DNA of 64,000 bases from Margaritispora aquatica. Taxonomy: Eukaryota > Ascomycota > Leotiomycetes > Helotiales > Discinellaceae. The translations under genes were made by a program, and so were the position numbers. Below, in pieces: positions 1 to 11,964 of this stretch (positions are counted from its first letter, which is position 1; every line of letters begins with the position of its first letter). The notes under the pieces were generated by a model. The model worked only from the letters and a program-made list of their open reading frames with translations. It was not told the DNA's origin and searched no databases. Location of the stretch: the NCBI GenBank assembly GCA_007644065.1, contig VJWN01000003.1:1798001-1862000 (forward strand). The letters are read 5' to 3'.

Positions 1-313
1 GCCGCTGTTCATCACGGCCAAGAAGTGCCGCGATCCCGTCGTAAGGCGCGAGGCTATCCGCTTGCTGATCGAGTGGCCGCGGCGAGAGGGCATTTGGGAC
101 AGCGTCGTCGCGGCGGCGATTAGTCGGTGGGTTGTGAGTATCGAGGAGGAAGACATGGTCGGTGGCTTTGTGGTGGAGGCTAAGAGGGCCACGAGCGTGG
201 AGGTTAAGTTGGATTTTGATCGTGGGAGGGCCGATGTGTGGTGTTTGATTCCTGGGGCGGAGGGAAAGATGAGGAGGAGGGAGACAGTCATTGAGTGGGT
301 TGTTCAGGGGTGA
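1..313 (+). CDS. C-terminal fragment of a Zn(II)2Cys6-type fungal transcription regulator (partial)
   Basis: The open frame enters from the left edge (codons start at base 2) and stops with TGA at 311-313. The peptide contains 'RREAIRLLIEWPRREGIWDS' followed by a W-V-x-x-I-E-E-E stretch. I know this arrangement from the extreme C-terminus of many fungal zinc-cluster proteins (R-R-E-G-x-W-D-S then an acidic helix). The DNA-binding and most of the middle regions lie outside the window, so the target is unknown. About 103 residues are visible. The family call rests on motif memory only, and the protein could equally be one of the fungal-TF-domain proteins that lack a zinc cluster. Confidence 0.65.
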   Translation, partial: PLFITAKKCRDPVVRREAIRLLIEWPRREGIWDSVVAAAISRWVVSIEEEDMVGGFVVEAKRATSVEVKLDFDRGRADVWCLIPGAEGKMRRRETVIEWVVQG

Positions 314-1663
314 GTGCTGTACTAGGTGTGTATGAGTCAAAGAGATGTAGGATTCCCATTGGTGTATGTATCTGCTATGAAGGTCGCCTCAGGACATCGA
401 TGATTGACCTACATGGTGGGAATAGAAAGTGCACTACCCCTAATATAGAAAGTGCATAGATACACATTATATAGACAAGAACGCTACACTAGATCTAGGA
501 TAGTTAGGCCCTTATTAACTGAACCCCGCTCTTAGTAGGAGTATTAAATGGCCGGTTTTAATACTGTGTATTTTCCCACCCCCAAAACGTCACCAAGTTA
601 ACCAAAACACTACACAGCCAACTATTTAAAGTACGCTATTTGACCATATTGTTCTTAATACTTAAAAGAACCTCGCAGAGCACCCTCTCCTCCTCCAAGC
701 TTTTTTGTAACATCTTTTGACTGTGGAGAGCGAGATCGTTTATTGAATAATGGAGTATACAGTGTCAAAAGCGGCCACTTAATAATCCGATTGCAAGCTC
801 CTTTTAGGCTCGAAGCTGGCCAAATATATTCTCGTCATAGCGAAAACTTCGCTTGGATGCAAGTATCCAAGTATCGTAGGTGTTTGAGGAAATTCTTCAC
901 TACGAAGACACGGCAGATTGAAAACCGATCACTTTGATTTTGAGCAAAGTAGAAAAAATAAAGGAACAACTCGTTGGAAACTTCTGTTATTAACATAATA
1001 AGCGAGCCGAGTGAATAAAGCCAAGTTCTATTTATATACTATAAGCCCTCATTCCCCACGACTGGACACTACAGTCGAATCAATTAAATATAAATCTTAT
1101 CTCTTTCCAACTTACATACTGGGATAGAAGGTTTGGAGTTCTTGGCCTATGCTAACAATGGTCGAATTCTATCGGTCTTGTCTTGGTAAGTCTTCTATTT
1201 GCATAATTTTCTCAATGTGTATAATATCTGTACACATTCTAAAGCACTATCCCCATGTTATACACAGCTATATTTCCGTTTTCAATGATTACGTATTTTA
1301 ACAGCGTGGGTTATGAGTGTGATTGGTTTTTAATCAGCAACACTTTCGTAAGTTTTCTGTTTGTAGGTATACCTCTTCAATGTGTGTAATATATATATAC
1401 ACATTCTAAGGCGCTATCCCCACGTTCCATCCAGCTATATTTCAGTCTTCGAAGATTGTGGATTTTGACAGCCTTGGTTATGTGATGTAATATTTTTGTT
1501 GCTTAAGTAGCCACAAGAATTCGAAACTTGACTCAAAACTCTAAACCAACCAATTCTTAAGTGAGTGATTCTACATATCTCTGCAGCTTCTTTCCCCCCC
1601 AAAGATTTTGCCATTCATCTTGAGTTCGCTCTACTTACATCCCTGTAAGTTCCTCTACAAATA
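314..1663. other. AT-rich intergenic region between regulator tail and HET gene
   Basis: There is no convincing gene here; short frames lack introns, motifs or length. The stretch is AT-rich and contains a diverged tandem duplication at about 1186-1482, listed separately. The word ATAGAAAGTGCA also occurs twice, near 423 and 446. Confidence 0.6.
1186..1482. repeat. Imperfect direct duplication (~130 bp units) carrying a hairpin
   Basis: Two copies start at about 1186 (GTAAGTCTTCT) and 1348 (GTAAGTTTTCTG). Both share 'CAATGTGT..ACACATTCTAA', 'GCGCTATCCCCA'-like and 'CAGCTATATTTC' blocks in the same order. Each copy holds an inverted repeat, AATGTGTA...TACACATT in copy 1 and AATGTGT...ACACATT in copy 2, separated by an AT-rich loop. 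Several differences between copies are T for C, but there are too few to infer a mutational process. No terminal repeats or target-site duplication were recognised. Confidence 0.6.
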
Positions 1664-3941
1664 TCATACGAGATCGAAGTCCATCAACTTCACTCCATGT
1701 TTCCGCAATTCATCAGGCGAGAGCCTAGGATCGTAGGCTGTCTTTTCGCCAGTATCATCATTTACAAACCGAGTGAAAAACTCTTCCGCTTCGTGACTCT
1801 CCCTCCTCCATCCAGTGGGCAATTCTCCCAACCTTGGATCTTCAGCCCGGCACTCTCCCGTCTCACGATTGACAAATCCCAAATGAAATTTACTCGTTTG
1901 CTCGCTATATCTCCCTACTAGTCGGAAAGGCTCGTGTAAAGGACCGCAGAAAACTTCACCAGCCATGTAGCCTTCGCAATATGCTTCTCCAAGGACAGAA
2001 AACTGGGCTTGACCGGCATCTCGTAGAATGATAGGAGTATTACAACCAAACAGGACCACCACCATATCTCCGATACAGATGTTTTCAGGTCCCAAGCCGA
2101 TTTGTCCTTTAGATGTGATGAACAATGCACCACCCATACATATATTGACCGCATTGTTCTTGAAAACCAGCTCCTCTCGACCCAATTCATCCTTCACAAT
2201 GCCCCCAAGCGCAGTGCGAATCAATTTTTGGCCAGCTTCAATTTTAGGGCGTATATCCACTAGCGGAACAAAAGCATCGTACTGATTGCCAGTAAGTAGT
2301 GTTGTTGCCAAGGCGCGGAGTTTTTCCGGCCGCGAAACACACTCCATCTGAATGCCTAAATGTTCCGTGACTGCCCTTATCTCAGCACCAAACTCTTCTG
2401 CACTCCCCGATGCAAAATCGAGCGGGATGCATTGTTCCACAGACGAAACCAAAACTCCTGTAACGCGTAATATTTTGTCCTTCGTTGAAAAACAGGATTT
2501 ACATTTCAAAGCTGAGAATCCCATACCTCGAGGAACAAACCTAGGGCGATCACTCCAATCAGGAACCCATGAGGGAAGATCTAATCGGGTATGTATCCTA
2601 GCTGCACCCAGAAATTTCAGCGACTGGGAAAGGTTCAAGTATTGTGTGGTAGTATTGTACAAGACTTCTTCTAACCTCATGTTGTAATCTGGCACAATGA
2701 ATTCTTTTTCTTCCTCTGGTAATAAAGATAACAAAGCGTATATTTTGTCGCGAGGATCTGAACACTCTGCACTCATAGTGTAGCGCGCCATCCGAGGAAA
2801 TTTGTATCCAATTCGGCTACAGAGCGGATATAGTTTTCTACAACCCTCCTTTGCTTCTCCAGCCTTGGCTTTAAGCGCTATGCAAAATATAGCTTTCTGC
2901 ATAGACTCCCAGGAAACAGTCTGCCATCCACAAAGAACAATTGAGTCTTGGGATGCTAATTTAATTTCCTGCCATATCCAAAGTCTGCTGAACCTGTGAA
3001 AACTCCACGTTAGCTTCAATTCGTGATTTGAAGATCTAAATTACATTATAGAGACGAACATATCCAAGTTCGTCTATAGTTCAGAGGAGACGGATTTGAA
3101 AGTGAGTAGTAAAAGTAGATGAAACAGTTCTCAAAATGAGCATGATCATTTTACATATTCAAATAACATGTTATCAACCTGATAATAGTGAATGAAAGTG
3201 CACACGAAATGTAACGAATGCTAACACTTCAATTGTTTTTAATAGGCATAGGGATAGTATAGGGACATACCAAGGACGATGTGTAAAGCTAGTAATAGCT
3301 GTGGCTTCCTTATCACTGATCAATAAAGGGATCTCAGCATCCGCCCAACTGGTATCATCGGAGACTGCTCGCGCCACATGCATGTTCCAGTCAACTTCGA
3401 TATGTGATGCAATAGTTCTGAAATAGTTTATGGCAATAGCACTATCCTTACTCTCCGGACCAAGCCATACGACAACTCGGCTCGCTTTCGCATAAATATC
3501 AGCCATCCGCATGACTTGCCGACTGCGCTCACCCAGATCCTTCTGATTGACGCAAATGGCATCTATCCAAAGAATTCGAGCTTTGTTTTCATATCTAAGA
3601 TACGGTAAAGCTTCCGCAAGGTTTTGCGTGACCAAAAGCTGGTTGGCGCGAGTATCACCAACGTATATTCTCACTGGGTTGACAGGCGAGCCCCATGTGT
3701 ATGAGATAGCTTCAAACTCCGGTATGTTGTCCAGCGTGAATGTGGTGTTGGTAAGACTGACTTTGACTGGTGAGAAAAATTGTCCAGGATGCAAAGTCAT
3801 GAGCCGGATTTCATGCTTGGTCTCGTTAATCGGTTCATACTGGTATGCTGTTTTTGGAGGTCGAACTTTAGAATTAGATCCTCGTTGAATAGGCTTTCGC
3901 TTTTGCTGGGCGATCCGTTTGGATCTGCGAGGCGAATCCAT
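1664..3941 (-). CDS. Heterokaryon incompatibility (HET) domain protein with C-terminal WW-like modules
   Basis: HET-domain proteins act in non-self recognition and cell death after fusion of unlike strains. There are two exons, 3941..3271 and 2993..1664. The intron starts GTATGT, ends CACAG and splits a Trp codon, restoring 'RPWFSRLWIWQE', a classic HET motif. The product is 666 aa. HET blocks are visible: 'FEAISYTWGS' (residues 76-85), 'ILWIDAICVNQ' (123-133) and a 'ADIYAKASRVVVWLG' block (147-161). After the HET domain comes a long region without a named domain. The C-terminus has two WW-like stretches, the last from about residue 614 ('LPTGW' ... 'FVNDDTGEKTAYDPRL'), with Tyr at the expected second Trp. 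The start is the first ATG, followed by a basic SPRRSKRIAQQKRK tract that could be a nuclear signal. There are no visible disruptions. The allelic partner is unknown. Confidence 0.9.
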
Positions 3942-5206
3942 TGTCCATCAGTCCAAGCGACAATGACCAAATGGTGGAGATGAAATGCTGCTGTGATCGA
4001 TGTTGAAGGGTGTTCTCTTTGTTGAGTTAGAAATTATGGAAGGAGGCTCTGTGGACCTTCGACTCGAGTAGAGAAAGTAGATTAGAATGAGAATGAGAAT
4101 CAGGCTGTGAAAGGAAGTGGCAGTGAATCAGGTGTGACACTCTCTGCATTGCATGGTGGCTTGTGGCTCAGCGAATTTGAAGATGAAGTGTTAGCCGAGA
4201 CGACGGATAATCAACTAATCAACGACAACAGCATTACAGTTTCCTTGATTATCAAACGACTAGAGCTAGCGTGTTAATGCGTTAAAGCGGCAGAACTGTT
4301 AGGTTTTGTTTGACTGCGACAACGCATGCAGACAGGCAGATTCAAATATGCAATATCCCGTGACCAAAACTAGCTACCTTCCAGGTTGTGGCGAAAAGAG
4401 CGAAGAGTAGTTCTGAAATATCAATGCAAGGCATGTTGTAAGTTGACATTTGGAAGGCACTTGAAGCAGAAAAGTATAGTTAACTTAACATCTGGCGTAT
4501 CTCATATACTCAAACATAAATTCAGCGTTTCCGACGACAACACTTGTAAGCGGATAACTTATCCTCTTTCATGGCTTCTTCTCCAACTTTCAACCCAAGG
4601 AGGCTTGAAAAAGCAAGTCATTCGCAAAAGCAATAATTCGACCACCCACACTTTTCCAAATCCTGCCTTGCCAGATTTTCACAAACTGAGCCGCACCTCT
4701 CGAAGCAACAAACACTAGAATATTGCCTTTAGAGGCTTCTTTTGAGGCTTACTTTCATGGCATCTGGCATCCATAGGCTCAGATAGATGCAGGAGTTTTT
4801 GAGCTGCAGCAAATCAGCCTTGATCTCAGACTTTAAATATGGCGTCGGTGGAATACGAGGCTCGTTTAGATAGCTTGATCAGACGCAACAAGTAGCAACG
4901 GAGAAAAGCCCAAGAAAAAAGCCTCTGAACCAAGAAAAATCACTATGAGGTCAAAGAAGGGCAAATTATGAATAACTGAAGGTCACAAAATGAGAGATTT
5001 CCCGAGATCATTCATTTTGAACATTCAGGAAATACGTAAATGAGAACAAGCAGTCATGTTTATATCCATATAAGTTTGTACAAGAAGATAGGTAGTCGTA
5101 TTTGCCTCTCAATAACGCCTTTACTTCGAGTCTGAAGTATGCATCTCAAGATAGACCAACATGTGATTTGCTGGTCACTCATATGCGTTTCTCTTAACCT
5201 AGCATT
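3942..5206. other. Intergenic region 5' of HET gene and 3' of GPI-protein gene
   Basis: This stretch is 1.27 kb. It serves as the promoter of the HET gene (transcribed leftward) and the 3' side of the wall-protein gene, which is also leftward. A 110-codon plus-strand frame around 4386-4718 starts with a non-ATG codon and has no recognisable feature. I see no gene here. Confidence 0.5.
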
Positions 5207-6529
5207 CTAGATCCCAACCGCCAGAAATCCAACAAATACCACGAGTGCCAGTCCATGGCTAGCAACAATCGTATCCGCAGCACCCGTGACCTGCAAAGGA
5301 GCTGATGGCGTACTGACAGCCGTCGTTGGGACAGTAGCACTACCAGTGCCTTGGGCCACTGATGAAGGTGCTAAATTTTGGGTCTTGGAGTAGACGGGCA
5401 CAACAGTAGCGATGCTGGTAATCTTGGTGACAATCTGGGATGAGGTCTTGGTCGAAGTCGACGATGAGTTCTTGGAATAATTCTTTTCGTATGAGACAGT
5501 GACGTATTGTGTGTTCTGAGAAGCAGTCTGCGTGATGGTTGTCTTGGAGGAGATGCTATAGACAGTCTTTTGGCTGTTAGTGATGAGATACCAGCGGTTG
5601 AAGGTATGCTTACAATTGATACCAGCTGGGTATATGTGCTCGACAGAGTTGTTGTTGGCTCGGACTTGGTCACTGGCTTTGTCTCGCTTACGGCTGTGGT
5701 GACAGGACATACGGTCTGTATTTGATTAGTTTCGAGCAGCAAACAATCCGACGTCACTTACGGTGTATAGAGCACTAGTTTGGGTAATAACAACAGTCGA
5801 TTCGGCAGGGCATTTTGTGACCTCAGGGGCACAAGATATGACTGTCACAACTTTGGTTGTGTAGGCCGTCGAGATGGTATACTCGGGAATTTTCGAAAGA
5901 GATGGCATTGACTTGGAAGATGGTGGGTAAGTGATACTCTCAGTCTTACTTTCAGCCTTACTCTCAGTCTTGCTCTCGATTGTGCTTTCAGCCTTGCTGC
6001 TGGTAACAGGACAAATGGTTGTGTAGAGAGGGATAGTTTCCGTAATGACCTTACCAATCGGGCAATTGGTAACTTCTGGGGTACACGAGGTAACCGTGTT
6101 GACCTTCGTGGAATAAACGGTAGATGTTGTGAGACTTGTCGATGGCGCCTCAGTCTTAGACGACTTTGAAGCCTCCTTGCTTTCGGTTGCTGTGATAGGG
6201 CACACAGTGGTATACAGAGCAATCGTCTCGGTTGTCACGGACCCAACTGGGCAGTTTGTGACAGTAGGAGCACACGAAGTGATCGTATTGACCTTAGTGG
6301 TATAAACAGTAGACGTGGTATAGTCCGAATGGGCGGTTGGATCAGCTGGCTCGCTTCCAGTTGTTAGAGTGACGACATGATGAACAGTGTTGGTTTTGGA
6401 CTTTGTCCTCGTTTTGGTGCACTTGATCTTGGTCGAGTTGGAATAAGGAGCGGATCTAACATGAAGGGCATCTGCCAATGTAAAGAATGTGATAACTGCG
6501 AGAGCAGTACAGGTACCAAAGGAGCGCAT
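5207..6529 (-). CDS. Secreted GPI-anchored cell-wall protein built from Cys-containing Ser/Thr repeats
   Basis: Exon 1 (6529..5762) starts at the ATG that opens a signal peptide ([21 protein letters not shown]). It is joined through a 46-bp GTAAGT...ACAG intron to exon 2 beginning at 5715, restoring the repeat ending 'LYTTVCPV'. A second short intron lies near 5620-5567. Its exact ends are uncertain: a frame-keeping choice uses an acceptor at 5567, so exon 3 is 5566..5207. The product is about 405 residues. Three tandem copies of a unit of roughly 45-60 aa read '[15 protein letters not shown]..' through 'LYTTVCP', with three cysteines each. They are followed by a Ser/Thr/Pro tail and a hydrophobic C-terminus (from '[16 protein letters not shown]') typical of a GPI signal. 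A structural or adhesive wall role is inferred from architecture; no enzyme motif is seen. Confidence 0.8.
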
Positions 6530-7676
6530 TTTGGGAACAGGACAAATAAATGAATGTGGATGCGAGAACGAATGAATGAATTTTGCAATCGACGAGGGGC
6601 AGAGAGTCTGAGGGTGCTGCTTACTTTTGTACCTGGAATTGGTTCTCCTGACTAAATGACTTGGCGAGCGTGTTCGTCGACGGTGCCTGAAAGCGTGCAC
6701 ACTAAGAAAGCACGCATTCAATCATGGGATCATATCTCAAAATCCGGTTAATATTCTCCTAAGTATATCTTTAGTACAGACAGCTATCTAGTTCGGATGA
6801 CCGAGATTAGTACAATCCTTTACGATTCTTCGAAAATTCTCCAATGGCTCAAAGGCAGAGAAACTTAGAAGAGTTATGCTCTCGAAAATCCAAGTTTATC
6901 TCCATGTGCTCTCGCTGACTGACGGGATCTATTCCGTGGTCATCATAGCGTGCTGCACTAATGCGCGCTAGATGAGCTGATGTTTTACTAAATGACGAAA
7001 GGTACCCGAGGTGCTGGGATTTGATAAAGATTGGATGCCTATATCATTTGACCGTGAGCTTCAAAAAACCATCCATCATCTTCCCAAGGATGGGTTGCTG
7101 GCATCAGTGTGTCATGAATGAGATCATCTGACGAAAGAAGATATGGGCTTCAGCTGTATTTGGTGTGTATAGAATAGGCAAGTCAGTGGATCTATCTTGC
7201 CCCGATCCACAACCAAGGTTGCGGCGGGAAATCTAAGTAATGAAGAATGGTAGTGGTCCGAAACCGCGACAACTGATGTAGGTATTACATGGTCAAACTT
7301 TCATGGGCATCTCAATTGACCACAGACAAAGCAATTATTGGTAATATTGTATAAGATAGATACAAGTTGAAGTTGTTACCAAACAAAGGAGAAGAAATAC
7401 AGATGATTCGGAAATTTTTCGTTAAACAATAGAACACATATAAGAGAAGATATATGGTCATGTTTGCCAAATCGTGAATAGATTCTTTTTGCTCTCGTGC
7501 TTGCTTCTGGTGCCGTGCGAACTCTTCCTACATACCTTACAGACAGTGTGATTTTTTTCTGCCACGAACTGTAAAATCAAATCCCATCAACGCCATTCCA
7601 ATGCAGTCGTGAGCTTTGAAAGCCTCAAGTATCCCAAACTCCATATCATAATGCGCGCCTTTCCATTATGGACACA
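6530..7676. other. Intergenic region upstream of the GPI-protein gene and downstream of SYF1
   Basis: The stretch is 1.15 kb and holds the promoter of the leftward GPI-protein gene. An open frame extends upstream of its ATG, to 6721, but that part is basic and lacks a signal sequence, so I treat it as leader. The rest is the 3' flank of SYF1. No gene is seen. Confidence 0.5.
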
Positions 7677-10267
7677 TCACTCGTCGTCCATACCATCAAT
7701 ATCGATCGCGTCAGGATTCGAGGCAACGACAGCAGCCTCTTCTTTTGCAATATTGCCAACCTGCGGGCCTGTACTTGCAGCAACGAAGCCAACAGGTGCT
7801 CTGGCCTCACGCTCCAATGCCGCCATAGCATCCGCTCGTTCGTCGTCAGTCTCACCCTCCGGCTGTGCTTGACTACGAGCAAGGGCTTGTGAAGCAATGA
7901 AGTTGACATCAGTATTGTACTGTGCTTGCACGCTTCGCTTGATTCGTAACATCTCCTTAAAAGTGTCTTCATTTCCATGCTGCACCTCAAATGACTCCCA
8001 TTTCTGCCAGAACGAAGGACTTGTCCGAGGATCACAGAATTGGGATGCATGACCATAGATTGCTCTTGCACGGTCGATTTCTCCAAGTCTCTTTTCCATA
8101 TCTGCAAATTTGAGACACATATCTCGAGCGTCCTTGTCCGGCAAAGCCGCAATGGCTCGTTCGTAAATTGGCCTTGTTGACGGGAGACCGAAGTTCGATG
8201 CCGATTTGGTTATGTAGAAATTGAACATATCCGCTCGGTCCTCGTCAGAGACAGCTCGAGTTGCTCGCTCGTAAATTCTCATAGCGTGCCTTGCAAGACC
8301 ACGATCCTCTTCTAGATTTCCATACATAAGGTATAACACCTTAGCAAACTTTGGTGGGCAACCCTCGACGGCTTGCTCGAACAGATCTCTCAGACGCTCG
8401 ATGCCAATCTTTCGATCGACGGCCTTCGTGAGATACAGATTCCATAGCTCAAACGCAACTGGGTAGCTGAACAAGTCCAAACCTCTCTCGTAGATCTTGA
8501 AAGAGTCTTCGAAGTATTTGCTCTCCTCGAGTAGATTAGCGTAGTTGACAACTGTTTGCGGAGTAGCGATCCGCAGTTCGAAAATTCTCTCATACACCTT
8601 CTTGGTTTCTTCGAGAGAGCTAACACTTTCCACCAAATCAACATAAAAGCTCCACAACTTCCAGCTCTTATGCACTCTTTGCTGAGGCGAGAGGGTCTCA
8701 TCGAAGTAGTCAACCGTGGATCTCTTTGGTGCTTGAACCGCCTTTGCCATAATCTTCACAGCATCCTCAAAATTATCATTTCTCAACTCCATCTCCGCCC
8801 ATTCAATCCACATATCTGCTAGTTCTGCGACCGACTTGAACGGAACCTTGACCGCCTTCTCCATGATGATTCTTGCATTGCGAAGATCGCCGCCCTTCTC
8901 GTAGAATTTTGCATAATTCGTCCATAGCTCGTGAAATCGGCCCACAGCTTTCTTTGGTTGCACTGCGGCAATAGCATCAGTGTATGTTTGGACCACTTCC
9001 TGCTTGTTGTCTCCCCACAATCCGATGCGAACGTTCCACTCTGATACATTGTTGGGATTTTGGCGAAGCAAGACATCGTTAATGAGAAATGGTCGTCTGT
9101 CCATCAATTGCTCAAACCTCATCATACGAATATCGAGGTCGAAATCGGCATTCTCGTCAACAATTCCCTTTTCAGACCGAGCCGCCGCGTCCTCCATCAA
9201 CTGCCCTGTGATCGCCTCCTCGAACTCAACATAAGAATCGAAGACTAGCGTAAAGTCTCGCACAGTCATAACTGTAGTGATACCCTCCTCGAAAACGTCT
9301 CGAGCTCTCTCAAAGCTGCCCCTTCTGATCCAGTATGTAGCTAGGCCAGACCATAACTTGCCCCTCTGGTCTGCAAATCGGTCGATGCCGCTCCGAATGA
9401 TTCGTTCCACGTCGATGCCAACTTCATCCCCCGTCTGCACCTCTTTTGCGTGGTCCACAAGAAGATCCACCATCTCACTCCATAGCTGATAATGGCCTTT
9501 GCTGTGTTTGCTGTGAAACTTCGGGTTGTTGAGAATATCCATATACTTCTTGACGGCTTCGGTGTAATAGCCCTGCTCGATCAATAGCTCGATGAAGTCC
9601 TCAGCATCCTCGGGGTGAATTTGCATGTATCTGCGCCAGATTTTCACAGCAGTCTCTCCTGATGCTGAATTTGCGAAGGGTCTATACAGTGCCCATATGC
9701 GATTGTGTTGGGTGATTGGCAGTGCTCGAAGTGCTCGATCGAACGTCCTTCTGGTGAGAGTGACGATTGGTTGAAGTAACAAGAATGACAGGTACATCTC
9801 CCATATTCGTGGCATCTTGTTGAGTAAGATGATGGCTCGTTCAAACAAGGCATTGACCTTCTTATATTCGGAAGCAAAAACCGCAGGATTTAGCTTTCCT
9901 AGATGTTTAGTCCTAAGAGTCAAATACTGATAGAGTTAGCCAACATCTCCACGCCGTGAACATGAATTCATACCATTTTCCACAGTTTGAAGGACCTTGG
10001 AAGCTGAGAACAGGAACGCTCCAGGACAAATGCCTGCTCTTGAAGAGTTCCATGTTGAAGTTTGAATTCGATGTACGCCAGCCAAGGTTTTGTGCTGCCT
10101 GAATCTCTCAGAATGTCCTGCTCGTAAATCGTGTCTTCTTCTGACTATTGAATGTTAGTTAAAGCGCACCCCATGAACGAGGGAAAATGGTCTTTGCGAC
10201 GTACAATCAGATACAAATCTGCGACAGCTCTTGACAGCTTCAATTTAGAGACGCTGGGAGCAGCCAT
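7677..10267 (-). CDS. SYF1: Pre-mRNA-splicing factor SYF1 (HAT/TPR-repeat scaffold)
   Basis: SYF1 is a scaffold of the Prp19/NTC complex that joins the spliceosome for activation. There are three exons: 10267..10205, 10144..9974 and 9926..7677. Intron 1 (60 bp) starts GTACGT and ends CAATAG. Intron 2 (47 bp) starts GTATGA and ends ATCAG. Both keep frame and restore 'LYLISEEDTIYEQDIL' and 'FKLWKMYLTLRTK'. The product is 827 aa, the usual family length. The protein is a run of HAT helices with repeated 'LW..Y' and 'A..IYERA' patterns to about residue 780, for instance 'KPWLAYIEFKLQHGTLQEQA' near the N-terminus. The tail is acidic and ends 'DGMDDE'. In-frame ATGs also exist 24 and 60 bp further upstream; I chose the most proximal. 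It is divergent from VMA8, with about 400 bp between starts. Confidence 0.93.
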
Positions 10268-10667
10268 TGTTGGCAGAAGCTCACCAGGCATCTTCTGCCT
10301 GCTATTGAAAATTGCGACAAACCCCAAGAAACAAAACGAGCGATGGCTGGAAAAAATCGAGCAACTCCGACGCGTCTCGATATCGCAGACTGTTCAGAAT
10401 TTCAATCCTGCAGGTCCTGAAATCCAAGGCGCCCAGAGTCATCACGGCTGCGACTTTCCTTCCCTGTCAGTACAAAGTGGGTCAACGTAGTGGGAGCTTC
10501 AACAGCTTCTTATCGGCAGCAGATCACATCTATCGATCACCTCTCCTCTGATCCCCATTCAATCCTTGCGCATTCACTTTCTGACTTCGAAATCCCAGTG
10601 CTACCCGGCGAGGTCACTGTTCAGTCTTTAGGCCTTATTTGCGAATTGATTTGTTTATACAGTCAAC
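10268..10667. promoter_or_regulatory. Shared divergent promoter of SYF1 and VMA8
   Basis: This 400-bp interval lies between the start codons of two divergently transcribed housekeeping genes. Open frames within it are short and unrelated to either neighbour. A pyrimidine-rich stretch lies ahead of the VMA8 ATG. No specific factor site is claimed. Confidence 0.6.
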
Positions 10668-11820
10668 ATGTCAGGAGCAACTGTAAGACATGCACAGCAA
10701 GCTTGACAATTGGAACTGACAATGGTTAGAATCGAGAAGCTGTCTTCCCGACTCGACAGTCCTTGGGACTGATGAAGTCAAAACTGAAAGGGGCCCAGAC
10801 TGGTCATGACTTGTTGAAGAGAAAGAGTGAAGCTCTTACGAAGTTAGTCTGATTGTTATGGATTCAAGTCTTCCTACTAACATCCCTCAGGCGTTTCCGA
10901 GGTACATTAGACACACATACTAGATCATGGCCATGCACTGACAGCGAGGAGAAATAACAAGACGCATTGACGAAGCGAAGCGCAAGATGGGCCGAGTTAT
11001 GCAAATCGCAGCATTCTCGTTAGCAGAGGTTACTTATGCTGTTGGAGGAGACATCGGCTACCAAGTCCAAGAGTCAGCAAAGTCCGCCAGATTCCGTATC
11101 AGGACGAAACAAGAGAACGTGTCAGGTGTATTCTTGCCAGCATTCGAAAGCTATACTACCGAAGGTAACAACGACTTTGGCTTGACAGGTCTTGGAAAGG
11201 GTGGACAACAAGTTCAGAGATGTCGGGAGACATATGCTAGAGCTGTGGAGACATTGGTCGAGCTGGCAAGTCTGCAGGTATGTCAGGTATCGTGATTGGG
11301 ATGATAGAAACTGATTCATCAGACTGCCTTTGTCATCCTGGATGAAGTTATCAAGATTGTGAACAGGAGAGGTAAGTTTTGAATGGAATTTATGAGGAGT
11401 AATGCTAATTTTGATCAGTGAATGCCATGTTAGTACTTGCAGAGCGGATCTCTGATTATGTGCTGACCTTTGGAAAGTGAACATGTTATCATTCCCCGTA
11501 CTGAGAACACGATCAAGTGTAAGTCATTCGCTGGGCACATTCAGTAACCACACTAACAACACTAGACATTAACTCTGAACTTGATGAATTAGACAGAGAG
11601 GAGTTCTTTAGACTGAAGAAGGTCAGATTCATTATTCGCAGTAATCGGGTTTCAATTAACAATCATCTAGGTCCAAAATAAGAAACAAAGAGACACTGCA
11701 ATCCAAGATGCAGAGATGAGAGAAAAGAGAGCACTGGCCTCTAAGGCAGAAGAGGATAAGGAGAATGCAGGAAGTGGAGACGTATTGGGCGAGCAAGAAG
11801 ACGCCGACGTTATCTTCTAG
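10668..11820 (+). CDS. VMA8: V-type proton ATPase subunit D
   Basis: Subunit D forms the central rotor stalk of the V1 sector, which couples ATP hydrolysis to proton pumping into vacuoles and endosomes. The 256-residue product is assembled from nine exons: 10668-10682, 10730-10842, 10891-10901, 10952-11277, 11323-11371, 11419-11428, 11478-11518, 11566-11621 and 11671-11820. All eight introns are 44-50 bp with GT...AG ends and the frame closes throughout. Family landmarks are 'FPTRQSLGLMKSKLKGAQTGHDLLKRKSEALTKRF' (described as residues about 10-45), then 'EITRRIDEAKRKMGRVM' and a coiled-coil region ending 'DELDREEFFRLKKVQNKK'. The C-terminal tail is acidic. Exons 1, 3 and 6 are only 15, 11 and 10 nt, so automated models may miss them. 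The fourth exon's acceptor (GAGGAG) is unusual but is the only one that preserves 'FREITRR'. Confidence 0.93.
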
Positions 11821-11964
11821 TCACTGTGTGTATATTGCATCAAGGAGCGAGTTTGTCATGAGAGAATCTGTAGTATTAGCTGGGGAACACCCAGCCCGTA
11901 ATTGCGCCTTTTGAATCCACCAACGCCCATTTTATGCCTTCCGTGCCATCCAAGACCATCACGT

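Noticed and set aside
4386..4718. 110-codon plus-strand frame between the HET and GPI-protein genes
   Set aside because: Non-ATG start, no motif, no splice support.
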